Source: Tetmemena sp. SeJ-2015
Taxonomy: Eukaryota > Ciliophora > Spirotrichea > Sporadotrichida > Oxytrichidae
NCBI GenBank assembly: GCA_027382625.1
Contig: JAJKFJ010020693.1
Coordinates: 62,001 to 126,000, forward strand
DNA: 64,000 nucleotides
Direction: 5' to 3'
Of this stretch, positions 34,452 through 46,892 are shown piece after piece. Each line of letters begins with the position of its first letter. Position 1 is the stretch's first letter. Position numbers and translations under genes: made by a program. Under the pieces are notes generated by a model. It was not told the origin of the DNA. It saw only the letters and a list, made by a program, of their open reading frames with translations, and ran no database searches.

Positions 34452-34582
34452 ACGCATGTTAAGATTGAAAATGGAAAATAGGTACTCTATTCTTCTTAGG
34501 CCTTTTTTTCTCATAGGTAGATTATTATCTTTGGAATAATTGAAGGGATTATAATTTATAAAGTCAAGATAGCGAAAAGGAA

Positions 34583-35075
34583 ATGGACTCCAACACTCAT
34601 CACAAACTTGTGAACAACATTCCAGTGCTTAAGAACAAGCTCAACCTTAACAAGCTTGAGGTAAGTCGACCGACTATTACTCTCGGAATATAACTGGACC
34701 TGTGAAAATCCTCAAAGGAAGATGGCTTCACTGAGGTCTCTAATTCTCATTGAGAGAAGATAGCTGTCTCCATTAATTTTCTCTTGCTAATTATGAGGTC
34801 AGCATTTGCTATCACTCTAGCATTATGAGATTCTTATCCTTGATTCATCTTTCCTAACCTCTTTATAGACTTTCAGAGGCTCCAGACTTAGAGGTTCTCT
34901 CCTGACCCTGACTCTTGTTCCTCTCGTCATGATGGCCGACTTGAACGGAGGTGTTGCCAAGTTGGGTTTCGTGAGAAACGAGATGTCTGAGGACTTCAAG
35001 GCTAGACCAGACTACGCCACCAACACTCTCTTCGTCGCTCACAGACAAGACGTGCCAGAGTTCAAGCACATTTGA
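34583..35075 (+). CDS. Small unrecognised gene, copy 2
   Basis: Same two-exon organisation as 27485-27978, with identical coding in the GC-rich second exon (stop 35073-35075). It differs by a small indel just upstream of the MADLNGG start, which supports that the conserved coding begins at or near that methionine. Confidence 0.5.
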
Positions 35076-35699
35076 TCTTGAGGGGAAAGAGCAATATATA
35101 GAGAGAAGGCACTGAGAATCTAAATGGGAGCTGCAAAAGAAGAAAGAAAGATCAGCAATTGAAAATGAGAGAGATTCATGAAGGCAGAGAATTATTATTA
35201 AAATATTAATCGACAACATCATCATCATCATACTCTCAATCATAAAAGAAAGAGCACTTGCATTTAACTCTCAGTTAACTCTTAATTATTTTGAAGGTGA
35301 AATTTTATATTGCAAAATCATCCATATTTTGAGATAATAAGCCCACCCACTTTATTTAAACTTAAATTATTAACCATGATTTATTCTTATAAACTTAATC
35401 CTTATCTTATGAGTATTCTGATAGCTTGTGAATTCTTTCTCATTACTTTATATTCGGTAATACTAGCACTCCCTAAGCGAATAAAAAAAATTATAAGCAT
35501 TTTAAAAATTAACAAGCAGTCTGCTACTTTGTAATTTACTTGGACAGTTGACTGTTATTCTCCCTCACCATTATCTTTTTCCCCCTTGGTTTTTTACTCC
35601 CTCCAAAAAATTTCCCCTTTGCATCTTTAAAAATTTTAAAAATTTTTATAATTTAATTTTTCTGCTTTTAAAAAAAAAATAAAGGTTTGTTCTTTTCAC

Positions 35700-37374
35700 G
35701 ATAGCTATCACCTACTTCTGAATTTATCTATTCCAAAATAGTAGTCCTGTTTATCTTGTTATTCCTTTACAAATAATAATTATAAATACTCTAGATTCTT
35801 AATTCATGGCATTTGCGTTTGTGACGGTTGAGGTACCTGTATTTGAAGCAAGACCCAATCCACGCTATTTACCAATCAAGCTCCTGTTGGTATTTCTATC
35901 AGCATTAGAACGTAATTGGGAGGGAGACTTGAACTCAGAGGGGATCAAGAAACTCACACCACCTGCCGTGCCCTTAGTTCCCTTGGTCATCCTTGAGTCT
36001 TGAGTGTTGAGTCGTAATCTGCTAAGAGTTGATGTCTAACTAGCCATTGAAACTTAAAAACATACTTCCTTCATTTTTAATCTTGCCATCGGGTTGTACT
36101 TTCTGTTAATGCGTTGCATTAGTGGATCATTTTAAGGAAGGTTTAAACGATCACTGTTAAAAAGCAAAAGGTTTTATGGATGAGAAGGTACGATGGATTC
36201 TTCATTTGGTCCTTTATCTCATCATCAGTTCTTGTTTCCCTTTTGCCAAGTGCGAACTTCAAAAATTGTGTCGTCCTCCTCTACTCCTGATTCTGCTTGC
36301 TCATCATTTAGAACTTCTATAAAATATCCACATGCAATTTTGAATCATGTCCTTTAGTAGATTTGTGTTTCTTTGCAGTAATCCTTTTAGAATCCTCTTG
36401 TCTGTGCTTCATCTACTCCTCTCTGTCTCTCTGAATACGCTTTAGTAATTCTTTGAAAGCATGATAAAAGTTAGTAAGGTTGCAAGAGCCAGTTACTATT
36501 TCTATCTGAGCACCTTTTCTTGTCTCTCGATTGCTTCTGCAAGCTGCTACTGACTATTGATCTTTTCCTCCTCTTCAATACGATCTCCTCTCCTCTTAAA
36601 TTCCTCAGCCTTCAGATAGTCCTTCACTTGCAATTACATTTTTTTATAATGACTACCTTTACTTTCACTGAGAAGAAGATCTTCTCTTGCTTCCTCATAT
36701 CCATGAGCTCTCTGGACCACTTGAACTTTATGGTGAAGTCTTGGCGCACTCGTTCATGCAGTTCCTGAATTTCTTTGAGGTGTTTTTCCTTAAGTCTCTC
36801 CACAGATTCGAAAGCTGCTTGCTCGTACTCAGTCATGTATTTATCCCAGGCTTGTGCGAACTCAGTGAACTGTATTTTCTAGGCGTTCTCTACAGTCACT
36901 AGCTCCTACTCCTGAGCCATCCTCATTAAAGAAAATCGAGATTATAATTCAAGATAAGTAAATTCTCTTCCTCATATTGACTTGCTGGCGTTGCTGTTCT
37001 TAGTTAGAGAGGGTGTCAAATTTGTACTTGAGGATCTTGGCTTTAGTATAGTCGCCCTCTCGTTCGTACTTCCTCCGCAACTCATTCAAAATCCTTTAAA
37101 CAATAGTTAGACATCATCAAAGATTTAAGAGGCTTATCAGTTTGACTTATAATCAATAAATCAATCACTATCGTATTTTTATATCTTATTTTTCGAAAAA
37201 ATCTTTCAAAAGGGAAACTTCGTGAACGAAGAATTAAAACTTAAAAAGGTATTCTCCTTCTATCCGCTCCTCTACGATTTAATTTTTCAAGGAGGATGAG
37301 ACTCGAGCTTCGGGGACTGGGCGAGGGTGATAAGGCTGAGGTTATTTCTTGGCTGTTGTAGGTCTGTGAGCCAT
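35700..37374 (-). CDS. Coiled-coil protein, possibly ciliary/basal body
   Basis: ATG 37374-37372 opens MAHRPTTAKKQPQPYHPRPV. Helical segments follow: SSSLKNQIVEERIEGEYLFK, then WDKYMTEYEQAAFESVERLK and HLKEIQELHERVRQDFTIKF, KINSQQQLAEAIERQEKVLR, and FYHAFKELLKRIQRDREEQM. After IES removal (36123-36193) come MQRINRKYNPMARLKMKEV and a Ser/Thr/Asn-rich C-terminus that continues past 35800. Introns or IESs separate the blocks near 36930 and 37100-37230. The Pro-rich N-terminus followed by long charged helices resembles axonemal or basal-body coiled-coil proteins, but I cannot name the family. The 3' end is blurred by smeared sequence at 35578-35690. Confidence 0.7.
36123..36193 (-). other. IES, pointer ATCCA, 71 bp (coiled-coil gene)
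   Basis: TGGAT (plus strand) occurs at 36123-36127 and 36194-36198. Removal gives EIKDQMKNPLMQRINRKYN and connects two frames. A third TGGAT at 36177 gives an alternative left or right end. Confidence 0.7.
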
Positions 37375-37487
37375 TTTTATTTCTCTTTTAGAAGATGAAT
37401 TCGTTCTAATTTTAAATTAGCAATTTAAATTCCTATAATGCATCACCTCATATATCTAATTCTCAAAGGTTTAATTTAATTAAATTC

Positions 37488-40400
37488 TCATTATAAATTC
37501 TAATTCATTTATTGTTTGGTTAGTTATTAGTTAGATTGTTGATTATCAATAGTCATTATATGATCATATCCATCCACCCGCGGCTAGACTTCTATTCTAC
37601 TTGAGTGGTCTTAATTAAAAATGAAATAGATTTCGCTCTAAGTATGTATACACTTTTATAATCTTTGCCCCTTGTTTTACTGAGAGGAGGCATTCATTCT
37701 CTGCTCTTTGGAAAGGATAGCATTCATCTTGTCCAGTTGCTATTTGATTCTCACCTCTTCTTGGTCGCTGGTGTCCAGGCCAGTCTCCACTAGACTAAGC
37801 TAGTTGGGAGCGAAGCCTCTCTGCCCTCCTGAGGCAGTCGCGCCTCTACCTCCACCCTGACCTCCAGAGCTGAAACCTTGGTCAAGATCCCAAGCTGAAG
37901 GAGCCGAGGACTGGTTCTTCAGAAGCTAGTTCTGATACTTCTGTCTGTTCAACTGTGAGGCGGTGCGTCTATCCTAGTTCACTCCTTTGATGTAAATGTT
38001 CTCGAGGTTCTTCAAACGTGAGTCACCTCCTCCTACGCCGAAACCGCTAGTGGCTGTGGCTGCAGGGTTCATGCCCAAGATATTCATGCCAGTTCCACTC
38101 AGCTTCTTATTAGATCTGTACTTATCAAAAATAAGGTAAGTGCAAGCAAAATAAGCAAAAAAATTTATCCTCTTCAAAGAGAGACTGGATCTTAGGAGGT
38201 TTGCCAGGTGGTCTGGCTTATGGTTGCCTGAAGAAGGAAATTCCGTTGTCATTAGCAAGGGAATCCTCTTGGTTCATTCCAAAATTGTTGAAGCTCTGAG
38301 TGGCTTAACCATCTCCGCCCAGTGAGAACTTATTGAAGACCTTTCCATAGACTCTTTGCAGATTTTTCTTAGCAAGAGTAGACTTAGCTTGACTCTACTA
38401 CCCTCCTCTTTGGCCAGAATTAAGATTATAAGGTTCTTGGGCAGATTGTCTGCCGACCATAGTCTACTCAAAATTTTAAAGCTGCTTCAAAAGTGGAATG
38501 TTTATCATAGCATTTTATAATAAGCCTATTTATAAAGTGCAAGGTCCTCATGAGTTGATCCTAAGGTATCTCTGAGCATATTAATCTTGCTCATCCTATC
38601 TCTTAAGGAGTTATCAAAGCTCATAGCACTCTACTCTCCGAAATTCGTTGAGTTATAATGCAAGTTCTAACCCTAACCATATGTCCCTCTAGTGACTCCG
38701 CCACCTGTGCCCGTACTTCCAAAGTTGGGGCCCATTAAGCTATTCATCATAGGATGATTGTTCGCCAACCTACTTCTGCCGAGCTGGTTTCCGCTTCCTA
38801 GGTGATTTTAAGTGTTCATTTTCGAGAACCCTCCAAAGAAAAGATCTTAGTGTTTGGAGCTTCGCTGCTCAAAGCCACTATCATAGTTTTCATTCAGTCC
38901 TGTCTCATAGCCGCTGATTGACTGAGGAGCTTTGGATATGTTATCTCTATGCATGTTAAAACGTGGAGGCGATCCTTAAACAAATAAAGTTAAAATTTCC
39001 TTCTCTTGTTTGTACTCCACTTTCACTGCCCATAGTACGCATGTCTTTAGGATTTCTAGATTCAGCGCCATGACTCTATTAGTGGAGTCTCATTTAGCTT
39101 CCACCTTTAGCAGCAGCTTATTTTGCATCGTTAGTATATATTAGTCCCTCTAGTAAATTGTCACTATCTGCTTAGTTCACCTTCTATTAAAGGTTTTGGC
39201 TAACTTACTGTTGATTCTTCAATCCTTGGCGCATCAATTCGTTTTTGGATTTAGCTTGCATTGGTTGAACTAAAATAACTTTATAAGATTTCACTATCCT
39301 AGATAGGAATCCATCCTCATCATCAGGCATGATGCGTTGATTCTTCTTGTTGTACTTGCTTGGATTCTCGCCCATGAGTGATTCAACACTATCTCATAAA
39401 TATTGGTTAATGACAACATATCATTCATTTATCAACACTACTTTGGATGTGAGAAGTCTTAGCCTCTCTCAACCTTCTGTACTCCTTCTCAATTTCATCC
39501 TCCTAATCAACCTTAGCTCCGTTTTAGCCTTGACCACGCTTTCTCTTTGCGCTTGCATTAGATTTCCCTCCAAGGGTTTTAGAACTCTGATCGTTAATCT
39601 CATTCTCGCTCTTGACTTTGAAAAGGGCATCTTTCTTTTTCTCGAAGCAGAAGGGAGCTGGGATCTCTTCGTCTGAATCTAGTTCCTCAGACTTGAAAAT
39701 CATCTCACCCTCTAAGGTTATCACGTTTCCTTCGTGGTCTATGAGATAACCCCTACCATTCACTCGTCTGCCTTGATGGTCAACTAGCTTGCCATCTTGC
39801 CTCTTACTATAACTGAGTTACCTTCATTATCTAAGCTGAAGACTCCAGTTATATCAGTAAGATCAAAGTCTGGAATCTGCTGTAGCCTCTGGCGAGGGAG
39901 TCTGCGCCTTTGCTTTGCATAATGATGCTCTTTCAACCTCCAACACTCCTTCTATAGCCCTTAAGCATACTCAGATCCTAGATTTTCCTCAACATACTCT
40001 AAAATAGTGCATCGTGATTTATAAACTCTCTTCATCAGATTCAATTCCCTCTCTTCGAGCCAAGTTATTAGTCTTAGCTTTTATCATATCATCAATTGCC
40101 AGTAGTTCTAGAAGATTTGTTTGAACCTTTACACTTATTATCCACTAATCTATCTATATAAGTGTATCTATTCTTATGAATTACATTTAGTAATAGCTTT
40201 GTATCTCTCATAGGGAAGTAATGAGTAGGCTTTGCTTCATTATAGCAGTTGTCAAATTGATCTCTCAGCCTTACAGCTTTTTTAAATTCACCGAGTCTTC
40301 CTTGGAAGAAGGGATTGTGCAACATCTCTTTCTCTCTTGGTGACACAGGTGCACTAATGAAGTTTAATGATAATAAAAAACTATCGAAGTTTTGCAACTC

Positions 40401-43400
40401 TGGGTCACCAGCTCCCTAGTCTGCGAAATCGTCATCTTAAATATCAAGTTCTCTAAAAGAACGGCAATACCTTTACTGCAGCCTCATGATCTCCTCTTCC
40501 TGCATCTTGCTGATTAATTGTACAGTATCTCCTGTTCCTTCATTAGCTATTCCTCTTTTCCCTTTGCCAGTATTTTACCCATCTTTGGTTGAGTAGATCT
40601 TAGAGATCAACTTCTCAAGCATCCTTCTTCTTTCAAAGTACTCTTTGAATTCTTCAGTTTCATACTTGTGTCTCTCCTACTCACTTCTTATTGCCTTGGT
40701 AGTCATTGAGAGGTAATTGTCAGAGGCTTCATTACCTTTAGTTCCCAGAGTAGTCGCAACTGTCTTGCCTCGCCTCTTCTCATAAACTCCTTGCTAAGTG
40801 TAGCCACTCACAGTTGCCATCGATCCTCCTCCATAAGCCTAGGTCTATAATGATTGAGGCTGAACTGTAAATCCACTATTGCCGCCTTCATCCATGAGAG
40901 AGGACATCACATTTAGAGAAGAATGATCAAGAAATTTAGGCTAGACTTTTAAGTATTAATGCTGTTTAAGTGCATAGCTTTTAAGTCTCAGTTTCTCGTA
41001 GATCATTAAAACTAGCATGACTATCTCGATTATGAAGAGCTCGACGCATACCATGTTCGCTTAATAGCCCCACTGTATGTATACATACCCTACAATACAC
41101 GACACAAGAGCAGGCAGCATGGTGGTGACAACTGAGAAGATCGAGATTAGAGTGAAGGGCTTGAAGAAATGCTCTGGTTCCTCAAATGAGGCATGGAATT
41201 AGTTCCGGTTGAATAGTCGACCATAGATGATTCTGAAGAGCTTGAAGTTGATTACAGATCCTGCAATAATTGCAAAGGTCTAGGTTCTTTCATAGGAGAG
41301 AGCCCAGTACTTAAAAGCGTTATCAGAGGGAATGATTTGCTTGGTAAAGACACAGCAAAGAATACATTCTGCCCATATAGGAAAATAGTAGCCACTAAAG
41401 CTAGGGCGAAGGTAGAATAAACTCCTTGCTCGAATGATAAAGCCAATAGTGCCAAGAGAGCAACAGTCTCGAAAAGAGCCAAAGCACATATTATGTTAGT
41501 AGCTAGAAGAGTCTCTCTAAACTTTATAGCCCAAGAAAGTAGAATAATCGCGCAAACAATGGCAGCGCTAATCAGTATTGGGAAAGGAGCAAAGTAGAAA
41601 GGTCCAGGGATGCAACGGTCTTTGGCCGCATTAAGATTGTATCCATTTTCACAAATTTGGCTCTTGAGAAGACAAGCATTTCCTGCTGGGTTCGGTTCGT
41701 ATCCAAATGGGCATCATCATTTCTAATTTGATCATTTATTTAATTTGCACCTTAGTCCTTCAATTACGCATTACTTGTTATCATCAGGAGCGTAGCCAGA
41801 GGGACATTCACTAACGCAAGTGTAGCTGTACATAAATTTTCCATCAGCACAAGTAAGGCAAGAGCTCGGGCTATTGACACAAGTAATACAACTGGAGTCA
41901 CATGCAACACAAACTCGTTTATAAAGTGATCAATAAAAAATTACTCCGTTGAAAGCGACTGACTTTTTATCAGAAGCGCAGGAGCTCACACACTGACCAG
42001 ATTTTTCAACTAAGTTCAGATTGCTTGCACATGATGTACACATTCTTCAAAATATAAATTCATAGATAAAGTATTATATGACCGAATTGATGTCAAATTC
42101 TGGCAGGTGGCACATCCGGCATCACAAACTTAGCAGATCTTGACTCCTCCGGTTTTTGTCTAAGGTATTGTCAAGCCGAAAGGACAAGTGTCCACGCAAG
42201 TGTTGTCATAGAGTGAGAGTGTCTTGGCAGTTGCACAACTAGTGCAAAAGTTTGCAGTTCCTTAGCAAGTCAGGCAATTTGAGTCACACTTCTGGCAAAT
42301 GTTAGACGCATCTATTCATAATATAAGAACTATTAAGGTTAAAACTTTAATCTGGGAAAGTTCCAGTGGGACAGGCTGAAAAGCACTGGCTTTTATATTG
42401 GTACTTGAATCCCGTATTGGCATCGCAGGTAAGGCATTAAGTAGCTGAGCCTGTACAAGTGGCGCAAGGAGAGGTGCACGAATCGCAGGTTGCTGTTTTG
42501 TTATAAAGTTAATCAACACATTACAAAGGGGCTAAGTTATTGGCAAAGTAAGCATCAGGGCATTTACTGTTGCAAGTGTTTCCAATAAGGTAAGTGTAAT
42601 CAGCTGAGTTGATGTTACAGCTCAGACATTCATTTGGGTTACCTGGGTTGCAAGACTTGCATGTGGAAGAGCAGCCGAGACATGACTGCGTGAACTGATC
42701 ATAATAGAGGCCGTTAGGGCAGTTAGTGTAGCACTTATCTACGTAGTGAATGGTTTGACCTGATAAGGAATTGCAAGTGAGGCAGTAACTTGGATTAGTG
42801 GAAGTGCAAGTGAGGCAAGGCGAGTTGCAAGGGAAGGTTAGGGCAAGTCCATTTGAGATTTTGTCTATGGAGTAACCATCAGAGGTGAAAGTGGTCACTG
42901 TCCAAGAGCTGGTAGTCATTTTAGTCTTCACATTTATATTCACGTTGTTGATAGTGAAGTCCACAACTTGCCCGCTCACTAGATTAGTTTGGATTATGTC
43001 TTTCACTTGGAAAGCCGAGTCTCTCAAGAAGTTGCATTCAACCTCATTATAACTTAATGATATTTAAAAGAACAGATTTAAATTTTGAAGAGCTATTAAA
43101 TATTCTTGACAAGAGAAGATGTGCATTTGAAAGTATCGTCCTAAGTAACTGAGAAGTAGAGAGGGTCGAAAGTCACCTCCAAATAGCCACCCTTTGGGAT
43201 CGGATTCACTATGGTTACGCTTATTGTACATAAAAAATTAGAATAAACTTTCAGAAAAATAATCTTTGTAACTGTGTGTAAGCTAGCTGTCTGTAATCAA
43301 GAGGGACTATACTTGCAGTCTTTTTATAAAAATACTATCTTAAAATGAAATTATTGTCGTGATAGTAGCAGGTACTCCTACTTTTACACTCGCGGTGCTA

Positions 43401-44992
43401 ATACTTGTAGAGGTGCCTATCTCGTAGCCAGCAGAATTCTAAATTTTGAGCATGACTGGGTCTGTGGGTTTCGTGCTCTTGGGATTGAAAATGCTCTTGA
43501 AAATTACTGTGAGCACTGACTTGTCAGCAGTAGAAGGCGATGTCTGAAGGTTAACAGTTACTATGAGTATCTGCCCATTGACAGAGCAAGCTATGGAAGT
43601 TTACAGAGCTCCCGAGCCTGTGCAAGAGAGACCTGACTTGGTAGGCATAGTGATTGTTGAGGGTATAGTGAAATACATCACGTCCCCATTCTTCAAGGGA
43701 ACTGATGGAGTGGCACTCACGGTCATGGTTGTGTAGGCATTTACAGTGTTATCACCAACTGAGGCAGTCATAGTAGTAATTGTCTTGCCCTTGGACATCT
43801 GTATGGTGAGGCCTGAAGTCTGAGAGTCGATAGCTTTGCGATTTGAGTCCATCGAATAGATAGAGAAGGTGGAGGTTGTCTGGACTGACAAAGGAGTTCT
43901 TATGGGTGAGATTTTGAACACCAGCGTCGAACCACTACCTCCTGCAGAGCTTGCAAATGCATTTATTTCAAAATTATAAGTAGTAACTCAGGATTTTAAA
44001 TTTTGCATTGGTGATGGTGATAGTAGAAGAGGATATGAACATGAGAGTGATGAGGGGAGGTTAGTGACACCAGCGCAACTCAGGGAAGAGAGAATAGTCA
44101 CCTCAGGTGGAACGATTATAACTAGCAAGCCACCCACAGGCATTATGAAAATTATTATAATTGGCACTTGGTTATCAAGGATAACTGTAAAGGTGAATAC
44201 AGATGAGGTGTAAGTCTGATCTGTGTCTGCGGTCACACTTGCAGCCTTGAAGATTGATTAAGAAGTTTAGTATAGCTCTGTTGTTAAATATAATGTTAAG
44301 AAATGTGATTGAATTCAAAATGTGGAAGTGTAGGAGTCAACGTGATATTGAGTTGAGCTGACTGAGTCATAAGTATCTATTGAAAGCCCTGCAACCGATT
44401 GCACTGAGCCGGGGTTGAAAACATTGGTGAATAAGATTGTCAAGGTGATACTTAAAAAAATTTAGTGCGTGTACTAATTTTTTAACTAGCAGAGTAGACA
44501 TATGTGGAGGGGAAGATTGAGCTGAAGGTGAATACATTGCTCCCACTAGCCTTGGAGCAAGTAGCTGCTGAGTTCAAGGCTGCTGAGTAGCTCATACCAG
44601 AGCAAGCAACAACTAGATTAGAGGGGAGGGTAATAACCACCTGGCCACTAGATGAGACTTAGTGTAATGGCTGGAAGGTGACAGAGAGCTGAGTCTGTTG
44701 GTTGATAGATGTCACAGTAGAGGTAGTTGCAACGCTGCTTATTGTACCGACCGTGGGAGTGAAAGTGAGACCTGATGTCAACTGAGCAATCTAATATCCA
44801 TTAGCGTCTGTCAGGTATATTTAGAACGAGTCAGTTGCTGCTACAACGGAAGGGTTCTTGACTTAAGAGAAAGTGAGGATGGCTGTGATACCAGTCTGCT
44901 TATAGCCATCAATACCAGAGGGGATCTTGACAGAGAGAGCGCTACTCTCCGAAGTAAATGACAAAGTCTTAATTGAACCGAATAAGCCGAAA
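37488..44992 (-). CDS. Giant Cys-rich multipass membrane protein, main body (scrambled gene)
   Basis: It begins at pointer TTTCGGCTTATT (44992-44981) and reads on from the 5' part at 23355-25014. From 44990 to about 43050 come beta-sandwich-like Ser/Thr/Val repeats (KIPSGIDGYKQTGITAILTF). From about 43050 to 41700 come furin-like Cys-rich repeats with many CxxC spacings (CGSNCLTC-like; for example CLTCNSLSGQ). From about 41650 to 40960 lie several transmembrane helices (FAPFPILISAAIVCAIILLS, then LALFETVALLALLALS). From there to TGA 37490-37488 is a long cytoplasmic tail with NGRGYLIDHEGNVITLEGEM, Gln/Gly/Asn-rich stretches and the helix EVRIKQQLDKMNAILSKEQR. An IES is mapped at 38122-38164; many introns and IESs remain unmapped. 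Such Cys-rich receptors are expanded in ciliates; the ligand is unknown. Confidence 0.75.
38122..38164 (-). other. IES, pointer GATAA, 43 bp (giant gene tail)
   Basis: TTATC (plus strand) occurs at 38122-38126 and 38165-38169. Removal gives IQSLFEEDKYRSNKKLSGTG in frame. Confidence 0.82.
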
Positions 44993-45046
44993 AAAAAAAC
45001 TTAATCGAAAAAATAAAATTGAGGTGGAATCTTGGACTGGCATCAC

Positions 45047-46003
45047 TCCTCGTCCTTGATAGTGAGCAGGTCTTCCTTGTACTTGGCCACATCGTTAATG
45101 AGTCTGATCCCCTTGCCTTGGTTAGACTGGGCTTTCTTCACCAGCCAGAGTCCTTGAGACTTCTGGTTCAAGAAGCTAACCAAGTCAGGCACCACATCCA
45201 GTCTGTTAAAACTAAAAGCAAATACTTTTAACTCTTCTTTTAACTGTAAGTGTCTGGGAAGAAGTCACTCACTTTGAGTTCTGACTTGATCGAACCACTC
45301 TCTAGCGCGAACTTAAGCTACTCCAGAGTGTCAAGAGTGGATATCTTGTTTGTGAAGATGCGTGCGTTTGAGATGTGATTGACTATGTGCTCACCCTCTG
45401 CAAATTTATGATAGTTGATCTCACTGGAGGTCTGCGTCCACTTGAATCTGTAGGTGTTAGAGAATTGCATCCCCTTGGAAAGTTCTTTAAAGCCCTGCAG
45501 TGAGAGCACATCACGAGCTAGTCTAGGGTTGTTTAATAAGAAAGGGATGAGATATCTTTAACTCACTCTCAGCCTCTGCCTTGTGCTTAGATTGAGCGGC
45601 ATCAGTTGCTGTGAGGCTAGCCTCTCCAGCCTCACCACCCTCCTCCTCTAGATCAAGCATGGGCGCATCCATGTCATTCTCATCGTACTTGTCTTCCTCA
45701 GAGGCGAAGATGGACTTCTTGCCGGGCACCCAGAACACCTTCCAGTTTCTCCACTCGTGGACCTGGCAGAAGGACTTGCAGACGCCCTCCAGCCAGGTGT
45801 CAATGGACCTGTAGTGGAATTCAATAGAGTGGTAGGACTTGCTCTCGAACTTGTAGCTGTCGAAGTACTGGATCACTCCTCTTTACCACCTTGAGCCTAT
45901 CGACTGCTCTCCGGTGGGACCGCCTGTGAAGATCTCAACGTGCACTATGTTGTGGCGCTGAGGCTTTAGTCTGGTGTTGTAGTAGATTCCGCTGTAGAAG
46001 ATC
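45047..46003 (-). CDS. NlpC/P60–TTLL gene, middle piece (scrambled)
   Basis: It opens with the 13-bp pointer GATCTTCTACAGC (46003-45991), shared with 48496-48484. It reads GIYYNTRLKPQRHNIVHVEI, the His-bearing strand of an NlpC/P60-like fold, then SIDTWLEGVCKSFCQVHEW and an acidic linker. After a GT-AG intron (about 45510-45557) come RFKWTQTSSEINYHKFAEGE and FFPDTY. After IES removal (45203-45243) comes RLDVVPDLVSFLNQKSQGLW, then LVKKAQSNQGKGIRLI, the ATP-grasp start of a tubulin-tyrosine-ligase-like domain. The piece ends after DLLTIKDEE at a possible pointer GAGGA (45051-45047). The rest of the ligase domain lies upstream at 47421-48186. Confidence 0.82.
45203..45243 (-). other. IES, pointer ACAG, 41 bp (TTLL gene)
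   Basis: CTGT (plus strand) occurs at 45203-45206 and 45244-45247. Removal gives FFPDTYRLDVVPDLVSFLNQ, the conserved TTL phrase. Confidence 0.85.
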
Positions 46004-46022
46004 GTAATGCAAGTTACCTCTC

Positions 46023-46892
46023 TTGAGCTACTTTTTGAGGAGCGAAGAGGATTATAATAATATAATCAACTATTTCATTGCAAAGAGAGTCATCGTCGGA
46101 AAATATGTATCTAAGATCACTTCCCTCTCTAAGGTTGTAAACCAGCAGGCACTAGAGGCCATCACTCAGAAGCTCCAAGGCAACGTGTGGGCTGTGAAGA
46201 CTCGCACCCTCACGCCTAACGCTGACAAGCTCCAGGATGGAGCCATCCAGCGCCAGAGCGTGATGCACCCAGTCAATATGCTCAGCCCCCAGGTGAACAA
46301 GGAAAAGGTAGGCTACTTCAAGAGAGCACAGCTCGATGAGACTACTAGTGGCTCAGCCTACGCCATGAGCAACATCTCTGAGGTGCGTTTCATGTTGGGC
46401 AATAGGATTGCCCGCATCTACCACAACGAGAGGAAGCACGTCCACTGCCACCCTGCCAACAAGCAGATCGCCAAGCACTGGGTCGTCGACTTCCAAATTG
46501 ACTCTCAGTACAAGAGCACCCTCATGAACTGGACCTCAGCCACCACTGACTCCTACTCCAAGACTAAAATCCATGTCGGCTCCCTCGAGGGCGCTATCAA
46601 CCTCTGCCAAAATATGGGCTGGGGTTTCGACGTGGTCTACCCTCACCAGAGATGGCACACCAAGAAGAGCTATGCAGATAACTTCTTGTGGAAGGGAAAG
46701 GCCCCAGAGGGAAATAAATGCATGGATGATTATGCTTCCTCTCATTTTTATAGAAATCTCTTACGATTGAATAAACGAAGAGAAGATGATGGATGGAAAT
46801 TGAGAAGAGAGAGGAGAGAAAATTTATAGAAAATTACAGAGCTCAATCTATTGAAAATCTCCAGGCTTATGAACGCAGCTGCTTTCCTCTGA
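46023..46892 (+). CDS. NDUFS4: NADH dehydrogenase Fe-S protein 4-like (complex I accessory subunit)
   Basis: GC-rich coding from about 46080 reads VVNQQALEAITQKLQGNVWA and then the NDUFS4 core: GNRIARIYHNERKHVHCHPA, KHWVVDFQIDSQYKSTLMNW, SLEGAINLCQNMGWGFDVVY and KKSYADNFLWKGKAP. NDUFS4 is a matrix-facing accessory subunit of mitochondrial complex I. The conserved part ends near 46714. The frame stays open to TGA 46890-46892, but the AT-rich end is probably IES or 3' flank, so the true C-terminus is uncertain. The start is also uncertain: the frame has no convincing ATG, and a 5' IES or a missing first piece is likely (a KITSLSKVVNQQ presequence-like start lies near 46110). The gene sits head-on between pieces of the scrambled TTLL gene. 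Confidence 0.8.

Larger units (their letters stand above)
32719..36575 (+). repeat. Segmental duplication, copy 2
   Basis: Same gene order as 25670-29495. Copy 2 continues without a break into the full coiled-coil gene, so it is the copy whose right flank is trustworthy; copy 1 has the trustworthy left flank. This is what two alleles joined by a bad gap closure would look like, but a genuine tandem duplication is not excluded. Confidence 0.93.
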
